From positions 372,001 to 436,000 of the forward strand of contig NZ_CALSBS010000001.1 in assembly GCF_943590815.1 (NCBI RefSeq): a stretch of DNA of 64,000 nucleotides, written 5' to 3'. This document shows, one piece after another, positions 9,002 through 19,472 of this stretch. This stretch comes from Pseudocitrobacter vendiensis. GTDB taxonomy: Bacteria > Pseudomonadota > Gammaproteobacteria > Enterobacterales > Enterobacteriaceae. Position 1 is the first letter of the stretch. Each line of letters opens with the position of its first letter. The translations under genes and the position numbers were made by a program. The notes under the pieces were generated by a model. The model saw only the letters and a list, made by a program, of their open reading frames with translations, was not told the DNA's origin and did not search any database.

Positions 9002-9948
9002 ATATTGAAGCGCTGCTGGATCTGGCTGGTGATGCTGTCCAGCAGTGCGTAACGGCGGCGATATTCCGCGCGTTTTTTACTGGCGATATCCGCTTCGTCT
9101 TTACGGGCGACGCAGAGCGGTAAATGGTAATAACCGCGCTCATCGTTCACGCCGCCGACCGCTTCCCAGAAATTGTCATAATCCGCGTGGATTTTTTTCC
9201 CTTTATCGCGATAACGCAGGCTGCGGTAGATATGCGCCTGGTTGCTGACCGCGAGAATTTGCTCCATCTGCCAGCGCTGCGCAAAGCTGCACACCGCTTC
9301 CATCACCACGCGTTTCGGGAACAGGCCGTGACAGGCTTTGGTCGCCTGATGAATATCCTGCTGTGACTGCTCGGTTTTCCCGCCCTGTAAGCCACCAATA
9401 AATAGCGTGCGTTTGCCTTCATATTCGCAAATGGTGAAAGTGATTTCCGCCAGCATTTCATTGCGCGCGTTGCGCAGCAAAATGGTGCTTTCTCCCTCTT
9501 TATCCAGCGAGATAACGGACGCAAAATGGAGGGTATAGATTTCGCCTTCTTTGCCTTCGATTTCAGCCAGTGGGATGCCCGCGTGGGCGAAGTAGCGCTG
9601 TAACTCATCCGTGGTCAGCGCCTGGCGCAGCGTGCGGTAGTGGTAGCGCAGTGCATCCAGCAACTGTTGGCGATCAAGATTGACGGCCAGATAAGGGCGG
9701 TGCAGGCGAACGGGAAGACGTGGCTGAATTAACAGCAGACGTTCGAGGTCCGGCCATTTCGCCATTTCTGCCATCCATTGGCGGGATAAACGCGGCATCC
9801 ACAGCGAACGCAGCATAAACTTTCTACGAAAGCTGCGCTGATGCCAGAACTTACCGGGGCGCCACAGCCCGCTCCATAAGCAGAAAAACAGGCCAACGCT
9901 GGAAGTGGGGAGTGTCGGGTAGTGGGAGTTTTCAGTGGTTTGCAACAT
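8998..9948 (-). CDS. ybjX: VirK/YbjX family protein (DUF535)
   Basis: About 316 residues of the DUF535 family, which includes Salmonella/Shigella VirK and E. coli YbjX. Members are regulated by PhoP and linked to outer-membrane or peptide resistance, but their biochemistry is unknown. Conserved family stretches include YRTLRQALT, LFIGGLQGG, KACHGLFPKRVVMEAVCSFAQ and SNQAHIYRSLRYRDKGKKIHADYDNFWEAVGG. I chose ATG at 9948 (MLQTTENSHY), with GGAT 8 bases upstream. A TTG at 10005 would extend it to 335 residues but lacks a spaced ribosome site, so the start is uncertain. A TGTTTA hexamer at 10045-10050 resembles half a PhoP box, but I could not find the second half at the right spacing. Confidence 0.85.
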   Translation of the reverse strand: MLQTTENSHYPTLPTSSVGLFFCLWSGLWRPGKFWHQRSFRRKFMLRSLWMPRLSRQWMAEMAKWPDLERLLLIQPRLPVRLHRPYLAVNLDRQQLLDALRYHYRTLRQALTTDELQRYFAHAGIPLAEIEGKEGEIYTLHFASVISLDKEGESTILLRNARNEMLAEITFTICEYEGKRTLFIGGLQGGKTEQSQQDIHQATKACHGLFPKRVVMEAVCSFAQRWQMEQILAVSNQAHIYRSLRYRDKGKKIHADYDNFWEAVGGVNDERGYYHLPLCVARKDEADIASKKRAEYRRRYALLDSITSQIQQRFNI

Positions 9949-10110
9949 ATCAGCAATCCGCGTAATGGATGATGCGTTGATTTCACCACTGGCAAACTTA
10001 ACCAATTCTCAATAACTCTGTTACCCTGTTCACCTTTACTTATTTGTTTAGTAACGGTTGATGTTGATGCTCTCACTCTGGCTGAAACAACGAAAAATAT
10101 CAGGATAGGT

Positions 10111-11226
10111 ATGCGTATTAAGGGAAAAATAAAAAAACGATATGTGCTGCTTGCGGTGGTGGTCATCGCGGGGCTGGTTGCCGTCTGGCGCACGCTGAAT
10201 GCGCCGCTGCCGCAGTATCAAACGCTGATTGTTCGTCCGGGCGAACTGGAACAAAGCGTGCTGGCGACCGGTAAGCTTGATGCGTTGCGTAAAGTTGACG
10301 TCGGCGCGCAGGTCAGCGGGCAGTTGAAAACGCTCTCTGTTGAGATTGGCGATAAAGTTAAAAAAGGGCAGTTGCTGGGGGTCATTGACCCGGAGCAGGC
10401 CGAAAACCAGATTAAAGAAGTTGAAGCGACGCTGATGGAACTGCGCGCACAACGTGCTCAAGCGGATGCCGAACGTAAGCTGGCGCAGGTGACGCTGTCT
10501 CGTCAACAGCAGCTGGCGAAAACGCAGGCCATTTCGCGCCAGGATCTCGACACCGCGACGACCGAGTTGGCAGTGAAACAGGCGCAAATCGGCACGATTG
10601 ATGCGCAAATCAAGCGGAATCAGGCCTCGCTTGATACAGCAAAAACCAACCTCGACTATACGCGGATCGTCGCGCCAATGGCCGGAGAGGTCACGCAAAT
10701 TACGACGCTGCAAGGGCAGACGGTAATTGCGGCGCAGCAAGCGCCAAACATTCTGACGCTGGCGGATCTCAGCACCATGCTGGTGAAAGCACAGGTATCT
10801 GAAGCCGATGTGATTAACCTGAAACCTGGGCAGAAAGCCTGGTTCACCGTTCTCGGCGATCCGCTGACGCGCTACGAAGGCACGTTGAAAGATATCCTGC
10901 CGACGCCGGAAAAAGTTAATGATGCCATTTTCTATCATGCGCGTTTTGAAGTGCCTAACCCACAGGGCGTATTGCGTCTGGAGATGACCGCTCAGGTCCA
11001 TATCCAGCTCACCGGCGTGAAGAACGTGCTGACCATTCCGCTCAGTGCGCTGGGCGATAGCGTGGGCGATAACCGCTATACCGTGCGCCTGCTGCGTAAC
11101 GGTGAGGTCAAACCGCGCGAAGTCTCCATAGGTTCGCGCAACGACACGGAAGTGGAAATTGTGAAAGGCCTGGAGGCGGGCGACGAAGTGATTATTGGCG
11201 AGGGCAAAGCGGGAGCCGCGAAATGA
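10111..11226 (+). CDS. macA: Macrolide efflux periplasmic adaptor MacA
   Basis: Membrane-fusion protein that links the MacB ATPase to the TolC outer-membrane duct and stimulates ATP hydrolysis; the pump exports macrolides, enterotoxin STII and protoporphyrin. The 371 residues begin with one N-terminal anchor helix (about 10-28). A lipoyl half-motif ([14 protein letters not shown]), a long alpha-helical hairpin (about 90-180, heptad-rich), the second lipoyl half ([13 protein letters not shown]), a beta-barrel and a membrane-proximal domain follow. Length equals E. coli MacA. Its stop overlaps the macB start as ATGA, indicating translational coupling. Confidence 0.96.
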   Translation: MRIKGKIKKRYVLLAVVVIAGLVAVWRTLNAPLPQYQTLIVRPGELEQSVLATGKLDALRKVDVGAQVSGQLKTLSVEIGDKVKKGQLLGVIDPEQAENQIKEVEATLMELRAQRAQADAERKLAQVTLSRQQQLAKTQAISRQDLDTATTELAVKQAQIGTIDAQIKRNQASLDTAKTNLDYTRIVAPMAGEVTQITTLQGQTVIAAQQAPNILTLADLSTMLVKAQVSEADVINLKPGQKAWFTVLGDPLTRYEGTLKDILPTPEKVNDAIFYHARFEVPNPQGVLRLEMTAQVHIQLTGVKNVLTIPLSALGDSVGDNRYTVRLLRNGEVKPREVSIGSRNDTEVEIVKGLEAGDEVIIGEGKAGAAK

Positions 11227-13163
11227 CGGCACTGCTGCAGCTCAAGGATATTCGCCGTAGTTATCCTTCCGGTGACGGAAATATCGATGTCCTGAAAGGC
11301 ATTACGCTGGACATCAACGCCGGTGAGATGGTGGCGATTGTCGGCGCATCCGGCTCCGGGAAATCCACGCTGATGAATATCATTGGCTGCCTCGATAAAC
11401 CGACCAGTGGCACCTACCGCGTGGCGGGCGTTGACGTCGCCACGCTCGATAGCGATGCGCTGGCGCAACTGCGGCGGGAACACTTTGGGTTTATCTTCCA
11501 GCGTTATCATTTGCTCTCGCATTTGACGGCGGTGCAAAACGTGGAAGTACCTGCAGTGTATGCGGGTATGGAGCGCAAAGCCCGCCTGCTGCGCGCGGCG
11601 GAGCTGCTCAAGCGCCTCGGTCTGGAAGAGCGCGTGGATTACGCTCCTTCACAGCTTTCTGGCGGTCAGCAGCAACGTGTGAGTATTGCGCGTGCGTTGA
11701 TGAACGGCGGGCAGGTGATCCTTGCGGATGAACCGACCGGGGCGCTGGATAGCCGCTCCGGCGAAGAGGTGATGGCGATTCTGCACCAGCTCAAAGAGCA
11801 GGGGCACACGATTATTATCGTTACCCACGATCCGCAGGTGGCCGCGCAGGCCGAGCGGGTGATCGAAATTCATGACGGTGAGATTTTGCGTAATCCACCG
11901 GCAAAGGCGGCGACGGGCGAAGCGCGACGCCTGACTGGCGAGCATGTCTCCGGATGGCGGCAATTCAGCAACAGTTTCCGCGAAGCGTTGTCGATGGCGT
12001 GGCGCGCGCTGGCGGCCAATAAAATGCGCACGCTGTTAACCATGCTCGGCATTATTATCGGTATTGCCTCGGTGGTGTCGATTGTGGTGGTGGGCGATGC
12101 GGCAAAACAGATGGTACTGGCGGATATCCGTTCCATTGGTACCAACACGATTGATGTGTATCCCGGTAAAGACTTTGGCGACGACGACCCGCAGTATCAG
12201 CAATCGCTGAGATATGACGACCTGCTGGCAATTGAAAAACAGTCGTGGGTGAGCTCTGCCACGCCCGCGGTCTCGAAAAATCTGCGGTTGCGCGCGGGCA
12301 ATATTGATGTTGCTGCCAGCGTGCAGGGCATTGGCCAGCAGTACTTTAATGTTTACGGCATGACCTTCAGCGAGGGCAACACCTTTAACGCGATTCAGGC
12401 CGCTGAGCGTGCGCAGGTGGTGGTGCTCGATAACAACACTCGCCGCCAGCTTTTCCCGAATAAAACCAGTGTAGTGGGTGAAATTATTCTGGTCGGGAAT
12501 ATGCCTGCCACGGTCATTGGGGTGGCGGATGAGAAACAGTCGATGTTTGGCAGCAGCACGATTTTGCGCGTCTGGCTGCCTTACTCAACGATGGCGGGGC
12601 GCGTAATGGGGCAGTCGTGGCTCAATTCGATCACGGTCCGCGTGAAAGAGGGCTACGACAGCAGTTTTGCCGAGCAACAGCTCACGCGTCTGCTTAATCT
12701 TCGCCATGGGAAAAAAGATTTCTTCGTCTGGAATATGGACAGCGTCTTGAAAACGGCGGAACGCACCACACATACATTACAGCTGTTTCTGACATTGGTG
12801 GCAGTCATCTCACTGGTGGTAGGTGGTATAGGCGTGATGAATATCATGCTGGTGTCGGTGACTGAACGAACGCGCGAAATCGGCATTCGTATGGCGGTGG
12901 GCGCGCGGGCCAGCAATGTGCTGCAACAATTTTTGATTGAAGCGGTTTTAGTGTGTCTGGTAGGCGGTGCGCTAGGAGTGACGCTATCCTTAATGATAGC
13001 GCTGGCGCTGCAACTGGTTTTACCGGGCTGGGAAATCGGTTTCTCGCCCGTCGCGTTGCTTACGGCGTTTATCTGCTCGACACTCACTGGCGTACTGTTT
13101 GGCTGGTTACCCGCTCGTAATGCGGCCAGGCTTGACCCGGTGGATGCGCTGGCGCGAGAGTAA
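11223..13163 (+). CDS. macB: Macrolide export ABC transporter MacB
   Basis: Homodimeric mechanotransmission-type ABC transporter of 646 residues. The N-terminal ATPase domain has Walker [10 protein letters not shown] (residues 41-49), signature LSGGQQQR, and Walker [15 protein letters not shown] first transmembrane helix at about 270-295, a large periplasmic domain, and three C-terminal helices from about 525 complete the FtsX/MacB fold. Two residues shorter than my memory of the E. coli protein. Cotranscribed with macA through a 4 bp overlap and ended by a strong terminator. Confidence 0.96.
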   Translation: MTALLQLKDIRRSYPSGDGNIDVLKGITLDINAGEMVAIVGASGSGKSTLMNIIGCLDKPTSGTYRVAGVDVATLDSDALAQLRREHFGFIFQRYHLLSHLTAVQNVEVPAVYAGMERKARLLRAAELLKRLGLEERVDYAPSQLSGGQQQRVSIARALMNGGQVILADEPTGALDSRSGEEVMAILHQLKEQGHTIIIVTHDPQVAAQAERVIEIHDGEILRNPPAKAATGEARRLTGEHVSGWRQFSNSFREALSMAWRALAANKMRTLLTMLGIIIGIASVVSIVVVGDAAKQMVLADIRSIGTNTIDVYPGKDFGDDDPQYQQSLRYDDLLAIEKQSWVSSATPAVSKNLRLRAGNIDVAASVQGIGQQYFNVYGMTFSEGNTFNAIQAAERAQVVVLDNNTRRQLFPNKTSVVGEIILVGNMPATVIGVADEKQSMFGSSTILRVWLPYSTMAGRVMGQSWLNSITVRVKEGYDSSFAEQQLTRLLNLRHGKKDFFVWNMDSVLKTAERTTHTLQLFLTLVAVISLVVGGIGVMNIMLVSVTERTREIGIRMAVGARASNVLQQFLIEAVLVCLVGGALGVTLSLMIALALQLVLPGWEIGFSPVALLTAFICSTLTGVLFGWLPARNAARLDPVDALARE

Positions 13164-13166
13164 AAG

Positions 13167-13197
13167 AAAAATGCCAGTCGAAGGGACTGGCATTTTG
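13167..13197. terminator. Bidirectional terminator between macB and cspD
   Basis: Twelve-base perfect stem AAAATGCCAGTC / GACTGGCATTTT (13168-13179 with 13185-13196), loop GAAGG. A and T runs on both sides let it serve both converging genes. Confidence 0.9.
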
Positions 13198-13228
13198 ACG
13201 GCGGGATGTACACAATGAAGCATGAAGG

Positions 13229-13453
13229 CTATGCGGCAGTTTCTGCCTCGACGACGGGAATAATCACGCTGGCGTGGTTACCCTTCGGGCCTTCATGAAC
13301 ATCAAACTGGACCGATTGCCCGGCTTTTAGCGTTCTGTAACCATCCATCTGAATGGTGGAGTAATGGGCGAATATGTCATCGCCACCGCCTTCCGGGCAG
13401 ATAAAACCAAACCCTTTGGCATTGTTGAACCACTTAACAGTACCCATTTCCAT
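13229..13453 (-). CDS. cspD: Cold-shock-like protein CspD
   Basis: A 74-residue cold-shock-domain protein. Despite the family name, E. coli CspD is induced in stationary phase and on starvation, binds single-stranded DNA and inhibits replication. The RNP1-like KGFGFI and RNP2-like DIFAHYSTI motifs are clear, and the CspD-specific [10 protein letters not shown] and C-terminal acidic tail separate it from CspA. It is divergent from clpS. In E. coli CspD is a Lon substrate. Confidence 0.96.
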   Translation of the reverse strand: MEMGTVKWFNNAKGFGFICPEGGGDDIFAHYSTIQMDGYRTLKAGQSVQFDVHEGPKGNHASVIIPVVEAETAA

Positions 13454-13762
13454 ACTTCGACATCCTTCGTAACGCTTATATGTAGATGGAATGAACCGGT
13501 GGTGGAGTCAGGAGCTGTTTAAAACCTCGCCAACTCTCGCCACTACAATTTAGAGTTTTCGCGCCAAGCGTCAAGGGTTTGAAGGGTGAGATGGACGGAA
13601 AATGAATCAAAATTTGAAGCAGTTAACGCTATTGACGGGAATGTGACAGAGTTCGCTAATGACAGCTATAGGTGATAGTTATCTATGATCTACAGTAGAT
13701 TTAGTACCTGTATAAACAGAGGTCAGCGACTGCGCACTTGCCACCGAAGATGATGACTGACA
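13454..13762. other. Divergent intergenic region cspD / clpS (309 bp)
   Basis: No gene seen. It carries the promoters of both genes. A perfect odd palindrome ATCTACAGTAGAT lies at 13688-13700, about 65 bp upstream of the clpS ATG, in a stretch of short A/T-rich inverted repeats (GATAGTTATC just before it). It could be an operator, but I cannot name a regulator. Confidence 0.5.
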
Positions 13763-14083
13763 ATGAGTAAGAGCAGAGACTGGCTGGATTTTGACCAGCT
13801 AACGGAAGACAAACTCCAGGATGGGCTAAAACCCCCATCGATGTATAAAGTGATTTTAGTCAATGATGATTACACGCCAATGGAGTTTGTTATTGACGTG
13901 TTACAAAAATTCTTTTCTTATGATGTAGAACGTGCCACACAACTCATGCTCACCGTTCACTATCAGGGTAAAGCTATTTGTGGTGTTTTTACTGCCGAGG
14001 TGGCAGAAACCAAAGTAGCCATGGTGAACAAATACGCGAGGGAGAACGAGCATCCATTGTTGTGTACGCTGGAAAAAGCCTGA
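13763..14083 (+). CDS. clpS: ClpS, N-end rule adaptor for ClpAP
   Basis: A 106-residue adaptor that recognises N-terminal Leu, Phe, Tyr and Trp and delivers the substrate to ClpA. The ligand-pocket signature [15 protein letters not shown] (about residues 33-47) and the helix with [21 protein letters not shown] are intact; the flexible N-terminal ~25 residues are the part that differs from K-12. clpA starts 30 bp downstream, so the two are an operon. Confidence 0.97.
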   Translation: MSKSRDWLDFDQLTEDKLQDGLKPPSMYKVILVNDDYTPMEFVIDVLQKFFSYDVERATQLMLTVHYQGKAICGVFTAEVAETKVAMVNKYARENEHPLLCTLEKA

Positions 14084-14113
14084 AATCAGGCATGAAAATT
14101 GGGGGAGGTGCCT

Positions 14114-16393
14114 ATGCTCAATCAAGAACTGGAACTCAGTTTAAACATGGCTTTCGCCAGAGCGCGCGAGCACCGTCATGAGTTTATGACCGTCGAGCAC
14201 TTGCTGCTGGCACTGCTTAGCAACCCATCGGCCCGTGAAGCGCTGGAAGCGTGTTCTGTAGACCTTGTCGCGCTGCGTCAGGAACTCGAAGCCTTCATCG
14301 AACAAACCACGCCGGTTCTGCCGGTCAGTGAAGAAGAGCGCGACACACAGCCGACGCTCAGCTTCCAGCGTGTCCTGCAACGTGCGGTCTTCCACGTCCA
14401 GTCTTCTGGTCGTAGCGAAGTGACCGGCGCAAATGTTCTGGTCGCCATTTTCAGCGAGCAGGAGTCGCAAGCTGCGTATCTTCTGCGTAAACATGAAGTG
14501 AGCCGCCTCGATGTGGTCAACTTTATCTCTCACGGTACGCGTAAAGACGAACCGAGCCAGTCTTCCGATTCCGGAAGCCAGGCCCCGAACAATGAAGAGC
14601 AAGCAGGCGGGGAGGAACGTATGGAAAACTTCACCACCAACCTTAACCAGCTTGCTCGCGTTGGCGGTATTGACCCGCTGATTGGTCGCGACAAAGAGCT
14701 GGAGCGCGCCATTCAGGTGCTCTGCCGTCGTCGCAAAAACAACCCGCTGCTGGTGGGCGAATCCGGCGTCGGTAAAACCGCTATTGCCGAAGGTCTGGCA
14801 TGGCGCATTGTGCGCGGTGACGTGCCGGAAATCATGGCCGACTGCACCATCTACTCACTTGATATCGGCTCGCTGCTGGCGGGGACCAAATATCGCGGTG
14901 ACTTTGAGAAACGCTTTAAAGCGTTGCTCAAGCAGCTTGAGCAGGATAACAACAGCATTCTGTTCATCGACGAGATCCACACTATTATCGGTGCGGGTGC
15001 AGCGTCGGGTGGCCAGGTGGATGCCGCTAACCTGATTAAACCGCTGCTCTCCAGCGGTAAAATTCGGGTAATGGGCTCAACCACTTACCAGGAATTCAGC
15101 AATATCTTTGAGAAAGATCGTGCCCTGGCGCGCCGTTTCCAGAAAATCGACATTACTGAACCTTCTGTCGAAGAAACCGTGCAGATAATCAACGGCCTGA
15201 AACCGAAGTATGAAGCTCACCATGACGTGCGCTACACCGCGAAAGCGGTACGTGCGGCGGTTGAGCTGGCGGTGAAATACATCAATGATCGTCATCTGCC
15301 GGATAAAGCGATTGACGTGATTGATGAAGCGGGTGCGCGTGCGCGTCTGATGCCCGTTAGCAAGCGTAAGAAAACGATCAACGTGGCGGACATTGAATCC
15401 GTGGTCGCGCGTATTGCGCGTATCCCGGAGAAAAGTGTCTCCCAGAGCGATCGCGATACGCTGAAAACGCTGGGTAATCGCCTGAAAATGCTGGTATTTG
15501 GTCAGGATAAAGCCATCGATGCGTTAACCGAGGCGATCAAAATGAGCCGTGCCGGTCTCGGTCACGATCATCGCCCGGTCGGTTCATTCCTGTTCGCCGG
15601 TCCAACCGGGGTCGGGAAAACCGAGGTGACGGTCCAGCTGGCAAAAGCGATGGGCATTGAACTGCTGCGCTTTGATATGTCTGAATATATGGAACGTCAT
15701 ACGGTGAGCCGCCTGATCGGTGCGCCTCCGGGATACGTAGGTTTTGATCAGGGCGGTCTGCTCACCGATGCGGTTATCAAACATCCGCACGCGGTACTGC
15801 TGCTTGATGAAATCGAGAAAGCGCACCCGGACGTCTTTAACCTGCTGTTGCAGGTCATGGACAACGGCACGCTGACCGATAACAACGGCCGCAAAGCCGA
15901 CTTCCGCAACGTGGTGCTGGTGATGACCACCAACGCCGGGGTGCGTGAAACCGAGCGTAAATCCATCGGCCTGATCCAGCAGGATAACAGCACCGATGCG
16001 ATGGAAGAGATCAAAAAGATCTTTACGCCGGAATTCCGCAACCGTCTGGACAACATTATCTGGTTCGATCACCTCTCTACCGAGGTCATCCATCAGGTTG
16101 TCGATAAGTTTATCGTCGAGCTACAGGTGCAGTTGGATCAGAAAGGCGTTTCGCTGGAAGTCACTCAGGAAGCCCGCAACTGGCTGGCGGAGAAAGGCTA
16201 CGACCGCGCAATGGGCGCACGTCCAATGTCCCGCGTGATTCAGGATAACCTGAAAAAACCGCTGGCAAACGAGCTGCTGTTTGGTTCGCTGGTGGATGGT
16301 GGCCAGGTGACGGTGGCGCTGGACAAAGAGAAAAATGAGCTGACCTACGGGTTCCAGAGTGCGCAAAAGCACAAACCGGAAGCGGCGCATTGA
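14114..16393 (+). CDS. clpA: ATP-dependent Clp protease ATP-binding subunit ClpA
   Basis: Hexameric AAA+ unfoldase that feeds ClpP. In 759 residues it has two N-terminal Clp repeats (about 1-140), a charged linker, a first ATPase module (GESGVGKT, then LFIDEIHT) and a second (GPTGVGKT, then [12 protein letters not shown]). The ClpP-docking IGL loop is visible in RKSIGLIQ. The start is ATG 14114, preceded by GGGGAGGTG; an in-frame TTG at 14099 is upstream of that site and rejected. One residue longer than K-12. ClpA also sets aat in context: Aat makes N-degrons that ClpS-ClpAP destroys. Confidence 0.97.
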   Translation: MLNQELELSLNMAFARAREHRHEFMTVEHLLLALLSNPSAREALEACSVDLVALRQELEAFIEQTTPVLPVSEEERDTQPTLSFQRVLQRAVFHVQSSGRSEVTGANVLVAIFSEQESQAAYLLRKHEVSRLDVVNFISHGTRKDEPSQSSDSGSQAPNNEEQAGGEERMENFTTNLNQLARVGGIDPLIGRDKELERAIQVLCRRRKNNPLLVGESGVGKTAIAEGLAWRIVRGDVPEIMADCTIYSLDIGSLLAGTKYRGDFEKRFKALLKQLEQDNNSILFIDEIHTIIGAGAASGGQVDAANLIKPLLSSGKIRVMGSTTYQEFSNIFEKDRALARRFQKIDITEPSVEETVQIINGLKPKYEAHHDVRYTAKAVRAAVELAVKYINDRHLPDKAIDVIDEAGARARLMPVSKRKKTINVADIESVVARIARIPEKSVSQSDRDTLKTLGNRLKMLVFGQDKAIDALTEAIKMSRAGLGHDHRPVGSFLFAGPTGVGKTEVTVQLAKAMGIELLRFDMSEYMERHTVSRLIGAPPGYVGFDQGGLLTDAVIKHPHAVLLLDEIEKAHPDVFNLLLQVMDNGTLTDNNGRKADFRNVVLVMTTNAGVRETERKSIGLIQQDNSTDAMEEIKKIFTPEFRNRLDNIIWFDHLSTEVIHQVVDKFIVELQVQLDQKGVSLEVTQEARNWLAEKGYDRAMGARPMSRVIQDNLKKPLANELLFGSLVDGGQVTVALDKEKNELTYGFQSAQKHKPEAAH

Positions 16394-16414
16394 TTCTCTG
16401 AATTTAGTCATTTT

Positions 16415-16440
16415 AAACCGGGCGAGAGCCCGGTTTATTT
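16415..16440 (+). terminator. clpA terminator
   Basis: Stem AAACCGGGC-GAGA-GCCCGGTTT followed by ATTTATTTTT, 22 bp after the clpA stop. Confidence 0.9.
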
Positions 16441-16454
16441 ATTTTTATAAAATA

Positions 16455-16483
16455 GAAAAGGCCGGGGATTTCCCCGGCCTTTC
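16455..16483 (-). terminator. infA terminator
   Basis: Stem AAAGGCCGGGGA / TCCCCGGCCTTT. Read leftward it is followed by TCTATTTTAT, so it ends infA transcription. The serW tRNA found here in E. coli K-12 is absent: only the two terminators lie between clpA and infA. Confidence 0.85.
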
Positions 16484-16516
16484 AGCATCTGGTTGCCACG
16501 AAGGGCTCAGGAACGA

Positions 16517-16735
<219 letters not shown>

Positions 16736-17006
16736 CTAGTCCTCGGGGTATCACTACCATAGTTTTTAACCGGCAAGATAATGCCGAACTTCATCAAGTA
16801 AGTAAAGATTTTGCGAATGAATCGCCGAAAGTCGTTTTTGCGCATTACCCCAATGCCACGCGAAAAGAGCGTGCGAGGGACGCAGATCGGGTTGGATACT
16901 GCGGGAGATCTGACTCGAATGATTCCCAAACGGCGGCGGGGCAAAAGGCAGAAGCGACTCTCAGCGGACAATTATATCATCCCGACAAAAATTGTGCTGA
17001 AAACAT

Positions 17007-17711
17007 TTACACTTCCGGTGAAAAGAGTGTCCGGGGTACCCAGAAATGTTCTGGCAGGCGATGCATGCGTAATATATCAAGTTGTTCAAGGTAGTCGCGT
17101 CGCGCTATTTCTACCGCGCCCAATGAGGCGGTATGACTATTCAGCACCTGGCAGTCGATAAGTTTTCCGCCGCTTTGCTTAAACGTATCGCAAAAGACTA
17201 ACAGCGCCGTTTTTGAGGCGTTTTCCGCGCGGCTGAACATGGATTCCCCACAAAAGAGGGCACCCAGCGAAACACCGTACATGCCGCCAACCAGCTCGTT
17301 ACCTTTCCACACTTCAATAGAGTGCGCATGACCCAGTTCGTGCAGACGATGATAGGCCTGCACGATGCCGGGGGTAATCCAGGTGCCTTCGTTGCGGTCT
17401 TGCGCGCAACCTTCAATCACCTGGCCAAACGCATAATTCAGCGTGATGAGATAGGGTGAACGGCTGTGAAAACGCTTCATGCTGCGGCTGATGTGAAAGG
17501 TATCTGGCCACAGCACCGCGCGGGGATCGGGCGACCACCATAAGATTGGGTCACCCGGTGAGAACCACGGGAAAATGCCGCGCTGATAGGCCATCAGCAG
17601 GCGAGCGGGGCTCAAATCGCCCCCTAAGGCCAGTAAACCATTCGGCTCGCGAAGTGCCCCTTCCGGGGAAGGAAACGCTATCGAGTGACGTGAGAGCTGA
17701 ACAAGGCGCAT
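17007..17711 (-). CDS. aat: Leucyl/phenylalanyl-tRNA-protein transferase Aat
   Basis: Cytoplasmic enzyme that adds Leu or Phe from charged tRNA to proteins with N-terminal Arg or Lys, creating N-degrons for ClpS-ClpAP. The 234 residues match the E. coli length. Family motifs seen: [42 protein letters not shown] and [20 protein letters not shown]. It lies 39 bp downstream of cydC in the same direction, as part of the cydDC-aat arrangement, and has its functional partners clpS/clpA on the far side of infA. Confidence 0.96.
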   Translation of the reverse strand: MRLVQLSRHSIAFPSPEGALREPNGLLALGGDLSPARLLMAYQRGIFPWFSPGDPILWWSPDPRAVLWPDTFHISRSMKRFHSRSPYLITLNYAFGQVIEGCAQDRNEGTWITPGIVQAYHRLHELGHAHSIEVWKGNELVGGMYGVSLGALFCGESMFSRAENASKTALLVFCDTFKQSGGKLIDCQVLNSHTASLGAVEIARRDYLEQLDILRMHRLPEHFWVPRTLFSPEV

Positions 17712-17750
17712 GTTTCTACTACCTCAAAATACCGATCGCTCAATAATAGC

Positions 17751-19472
17751 CTACAAACGCTGCTTGAACTGGTAATAACGCCCCTGTTGCGACAGCAATT
17801 CTGCGTGAGTACCTTGCTCAATGATTTGCCCGTTGTCCATCACCACGATGCGATTAAAACGCGCCAGCCCACGCAGGCGATGCGTCACCATCAGCACGGT
17901 TTTATCACGCATTAACTCTGCCAGTAAATCAAGGATCTGGCTCTCTGTCGTGGCATCCAGCCCTTCGGTGGGTTCATCCAGCAGCATCAGCGGCGCATCG
18001 TGCAGTAATGCGCGGGCGATTGCCAGACGACGCAGCTCACCACCGGACAGCTGGCGTCCGCCTTCGCCCAGCCAGCTGTTGAGACCGCTATCTTCCAGCA
18101 GTTTGCTAAGGCCCGTCTGTTCCAGAACGCCACTCAGTTCGGCATCGCTGGCGTCAGGACGTGCCAGCAGAAGGTTATCGCGCAGTGTGGCGCTAAAAAG
18201 ATGCACACGCTGCGGCACGACGCTCATGGTGCGGCGCAGTGTCGATTCGTCCAGATTGCCGAGCGGTTGCTCATTAAGCAAAATCGCCCCTTGCTGCGGA
18301 TCCCATGCGCGCGTAATCAACTGAAGCAACGTCGATTTACCACAACCTGTACGCCCCAGAATGGCAATATGTTCACCTGCGTTGATCTGCAGGGAGATAT
18401 CGCTCAGCGCTGACTGCGCCTGCTCCGGATAGCGGAAAGTCACTTTCTCAAAGCGTAGCGCAACCTGGGTTGGTACAGCGGCTTTTGTATGTGGGAACGT
18501 CACTTCAGGTTTTTGCTCGATAATCTGCGTCAGACGCAGCGCTGAAGCAATCACCTGACCAAGATGCTGGAACGCGCCGGTAACCGGGGCCAGCGCTTCA
18601 AACGCGGCCAGCGCACAGAAGACAAACAGCGCAATCAGCGCGCCAGGCTGCGAGTTGCCGCCTACGCCACCGGCGGCCAGCCAAAGCATGGCGATGACAG
18701 CTAAGCCGCCAATCAGCAGCATCAGCGCTTGCGACAGAGCCGTCAGCTCCGACTGGCGACGCTGTGCGTCATGCCAGTTTACTTCTGTCTGTTCCATCTG
18801 TTCGCGGTATCGCGTACTGGCGTTAAAAATCGTCAGCTCAGCCTGACCCTGTAACCAACTGGTCAACTGCTGGCGATAGCGCCCACGCAGGTGCGTTAAT
18901 TGCTCGCCGGTGGGTTTGCCGGCGCGATAGAACAGCGGCGGCAGCAAAAAGAGCGTCAGCAGCATAATACTGCCGAGGGTCAGTGCCAGCGTGCCATCCA
19001 GGAAACTCAGCCCGAAGGTCACGACCAGAATAACCACCAGCGCGCCGACTAACGGCGAAATCACGCGCAGGTAAAGATGGTCCAGCGTATCAACATCAGC
19101 CACCATACGGTTAAGCAGTTCGCCCTGACGAAAACGTGCCAGCCCGGCAGGGGAGAGGGGAAGCAATTTGCTGAAGGTGAAGACGCGCAGGTGCTGCAAC
19201 ACGCGGAAGGTGGCGTCGTGACTGACCAGACGCTCGAAATAGCGTCCGGCGGTACGGATAATCGCTGAACCGCGTACGCCTGCCGCCGGCAGCATGTAGT
19301 TAAAGCTGTAGACGCCCGCCACGCCGACGACGGCGGAGGCCGATAAGAACCAGCCAGAAAGCGTGAGCAAGCCAATGCTCGCCAGCAGGGTGACAATCGC
19401 CAGCACCACGCCAAGCGTCAGCAGCCATTTATGGCGTTTATACAGCGCCAGGTAGGGGAGTAACGCGCGCAT
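17751..19472 (-). CDS. cydC: Glutathione/cysteine ABC exporter subunit CydC
   Basis: One half of the heterodimeric CydDC ABC exporter of the inner membrane, needed for assembly of cytochrome bd and periplasmic cytochromes; it moves reduced thiols (and in recent work heme is proposed) to the periplasm. The 573 residues have six N-terminal helices then an ATPase with Walker A GRTGCGKST, a canonical signature LSGGELRR, and Walker B MLLLDEPTEGLDA. The ATG follows the cydD stop directly, with the ribosome site GGAGG inside the last cydD codons. Confidence 0.96.
   Translation of the reverse strand: MRALLPYLALYKRHKWLLTLGVVLAIVTLLASIGLLTLSGWFLSASAVVGVAGVYSFNYMLPAAGVRGSAIIRTAGRYFERLVSHDATFRVLQHLRVFTFSKLLPLSPAGLARFRQGELLNRMVADVDTLDHLYLRVISPLVGALVVILVVTFGLSFLDGTLALTLGSIMLLTLFLLPPLFYRAGKPTGEQLTHLRGRYRQQLTSWLQGQAELTIFNASTRYREQMEQTEVNWHDAQRRQSELTALSQALMLLIGGLAVIAMLWLAAGGVGGNSQPGALIALFVFCALAAFEALAPVTGAFQHLGQVIASALRLTQIIEQKPEVTFPHTKAAVPTQVALRFEKVTFRYPEQAQSALSDISLQINAGEHIAILGRTGCGKSTLLQLITRAWDPQQGAILLNEQPLGNLDESTLRRTMSVVPQRVHLFSATLRDNLLLARPDASDAELSGVLEQTGLSKLLEDSGLNSWLGEGGRQLSGGELRRLAIARALLHDAPLMLLDEPTEGLDATTESQILDLLAELMRDKTVLMVTHRLRGLARFNRIVVMDNGQIIEQGTHAELLSQQGRYYQFKQRL

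Noticed and set aside
10021-10110. A PhoP box upstream of ybjX / macA
   Set aside because: One TGTTTA hexamer (10045-10050) is present, but the partner at the needed 11-base spacing (CTTTAC) matches poorly.
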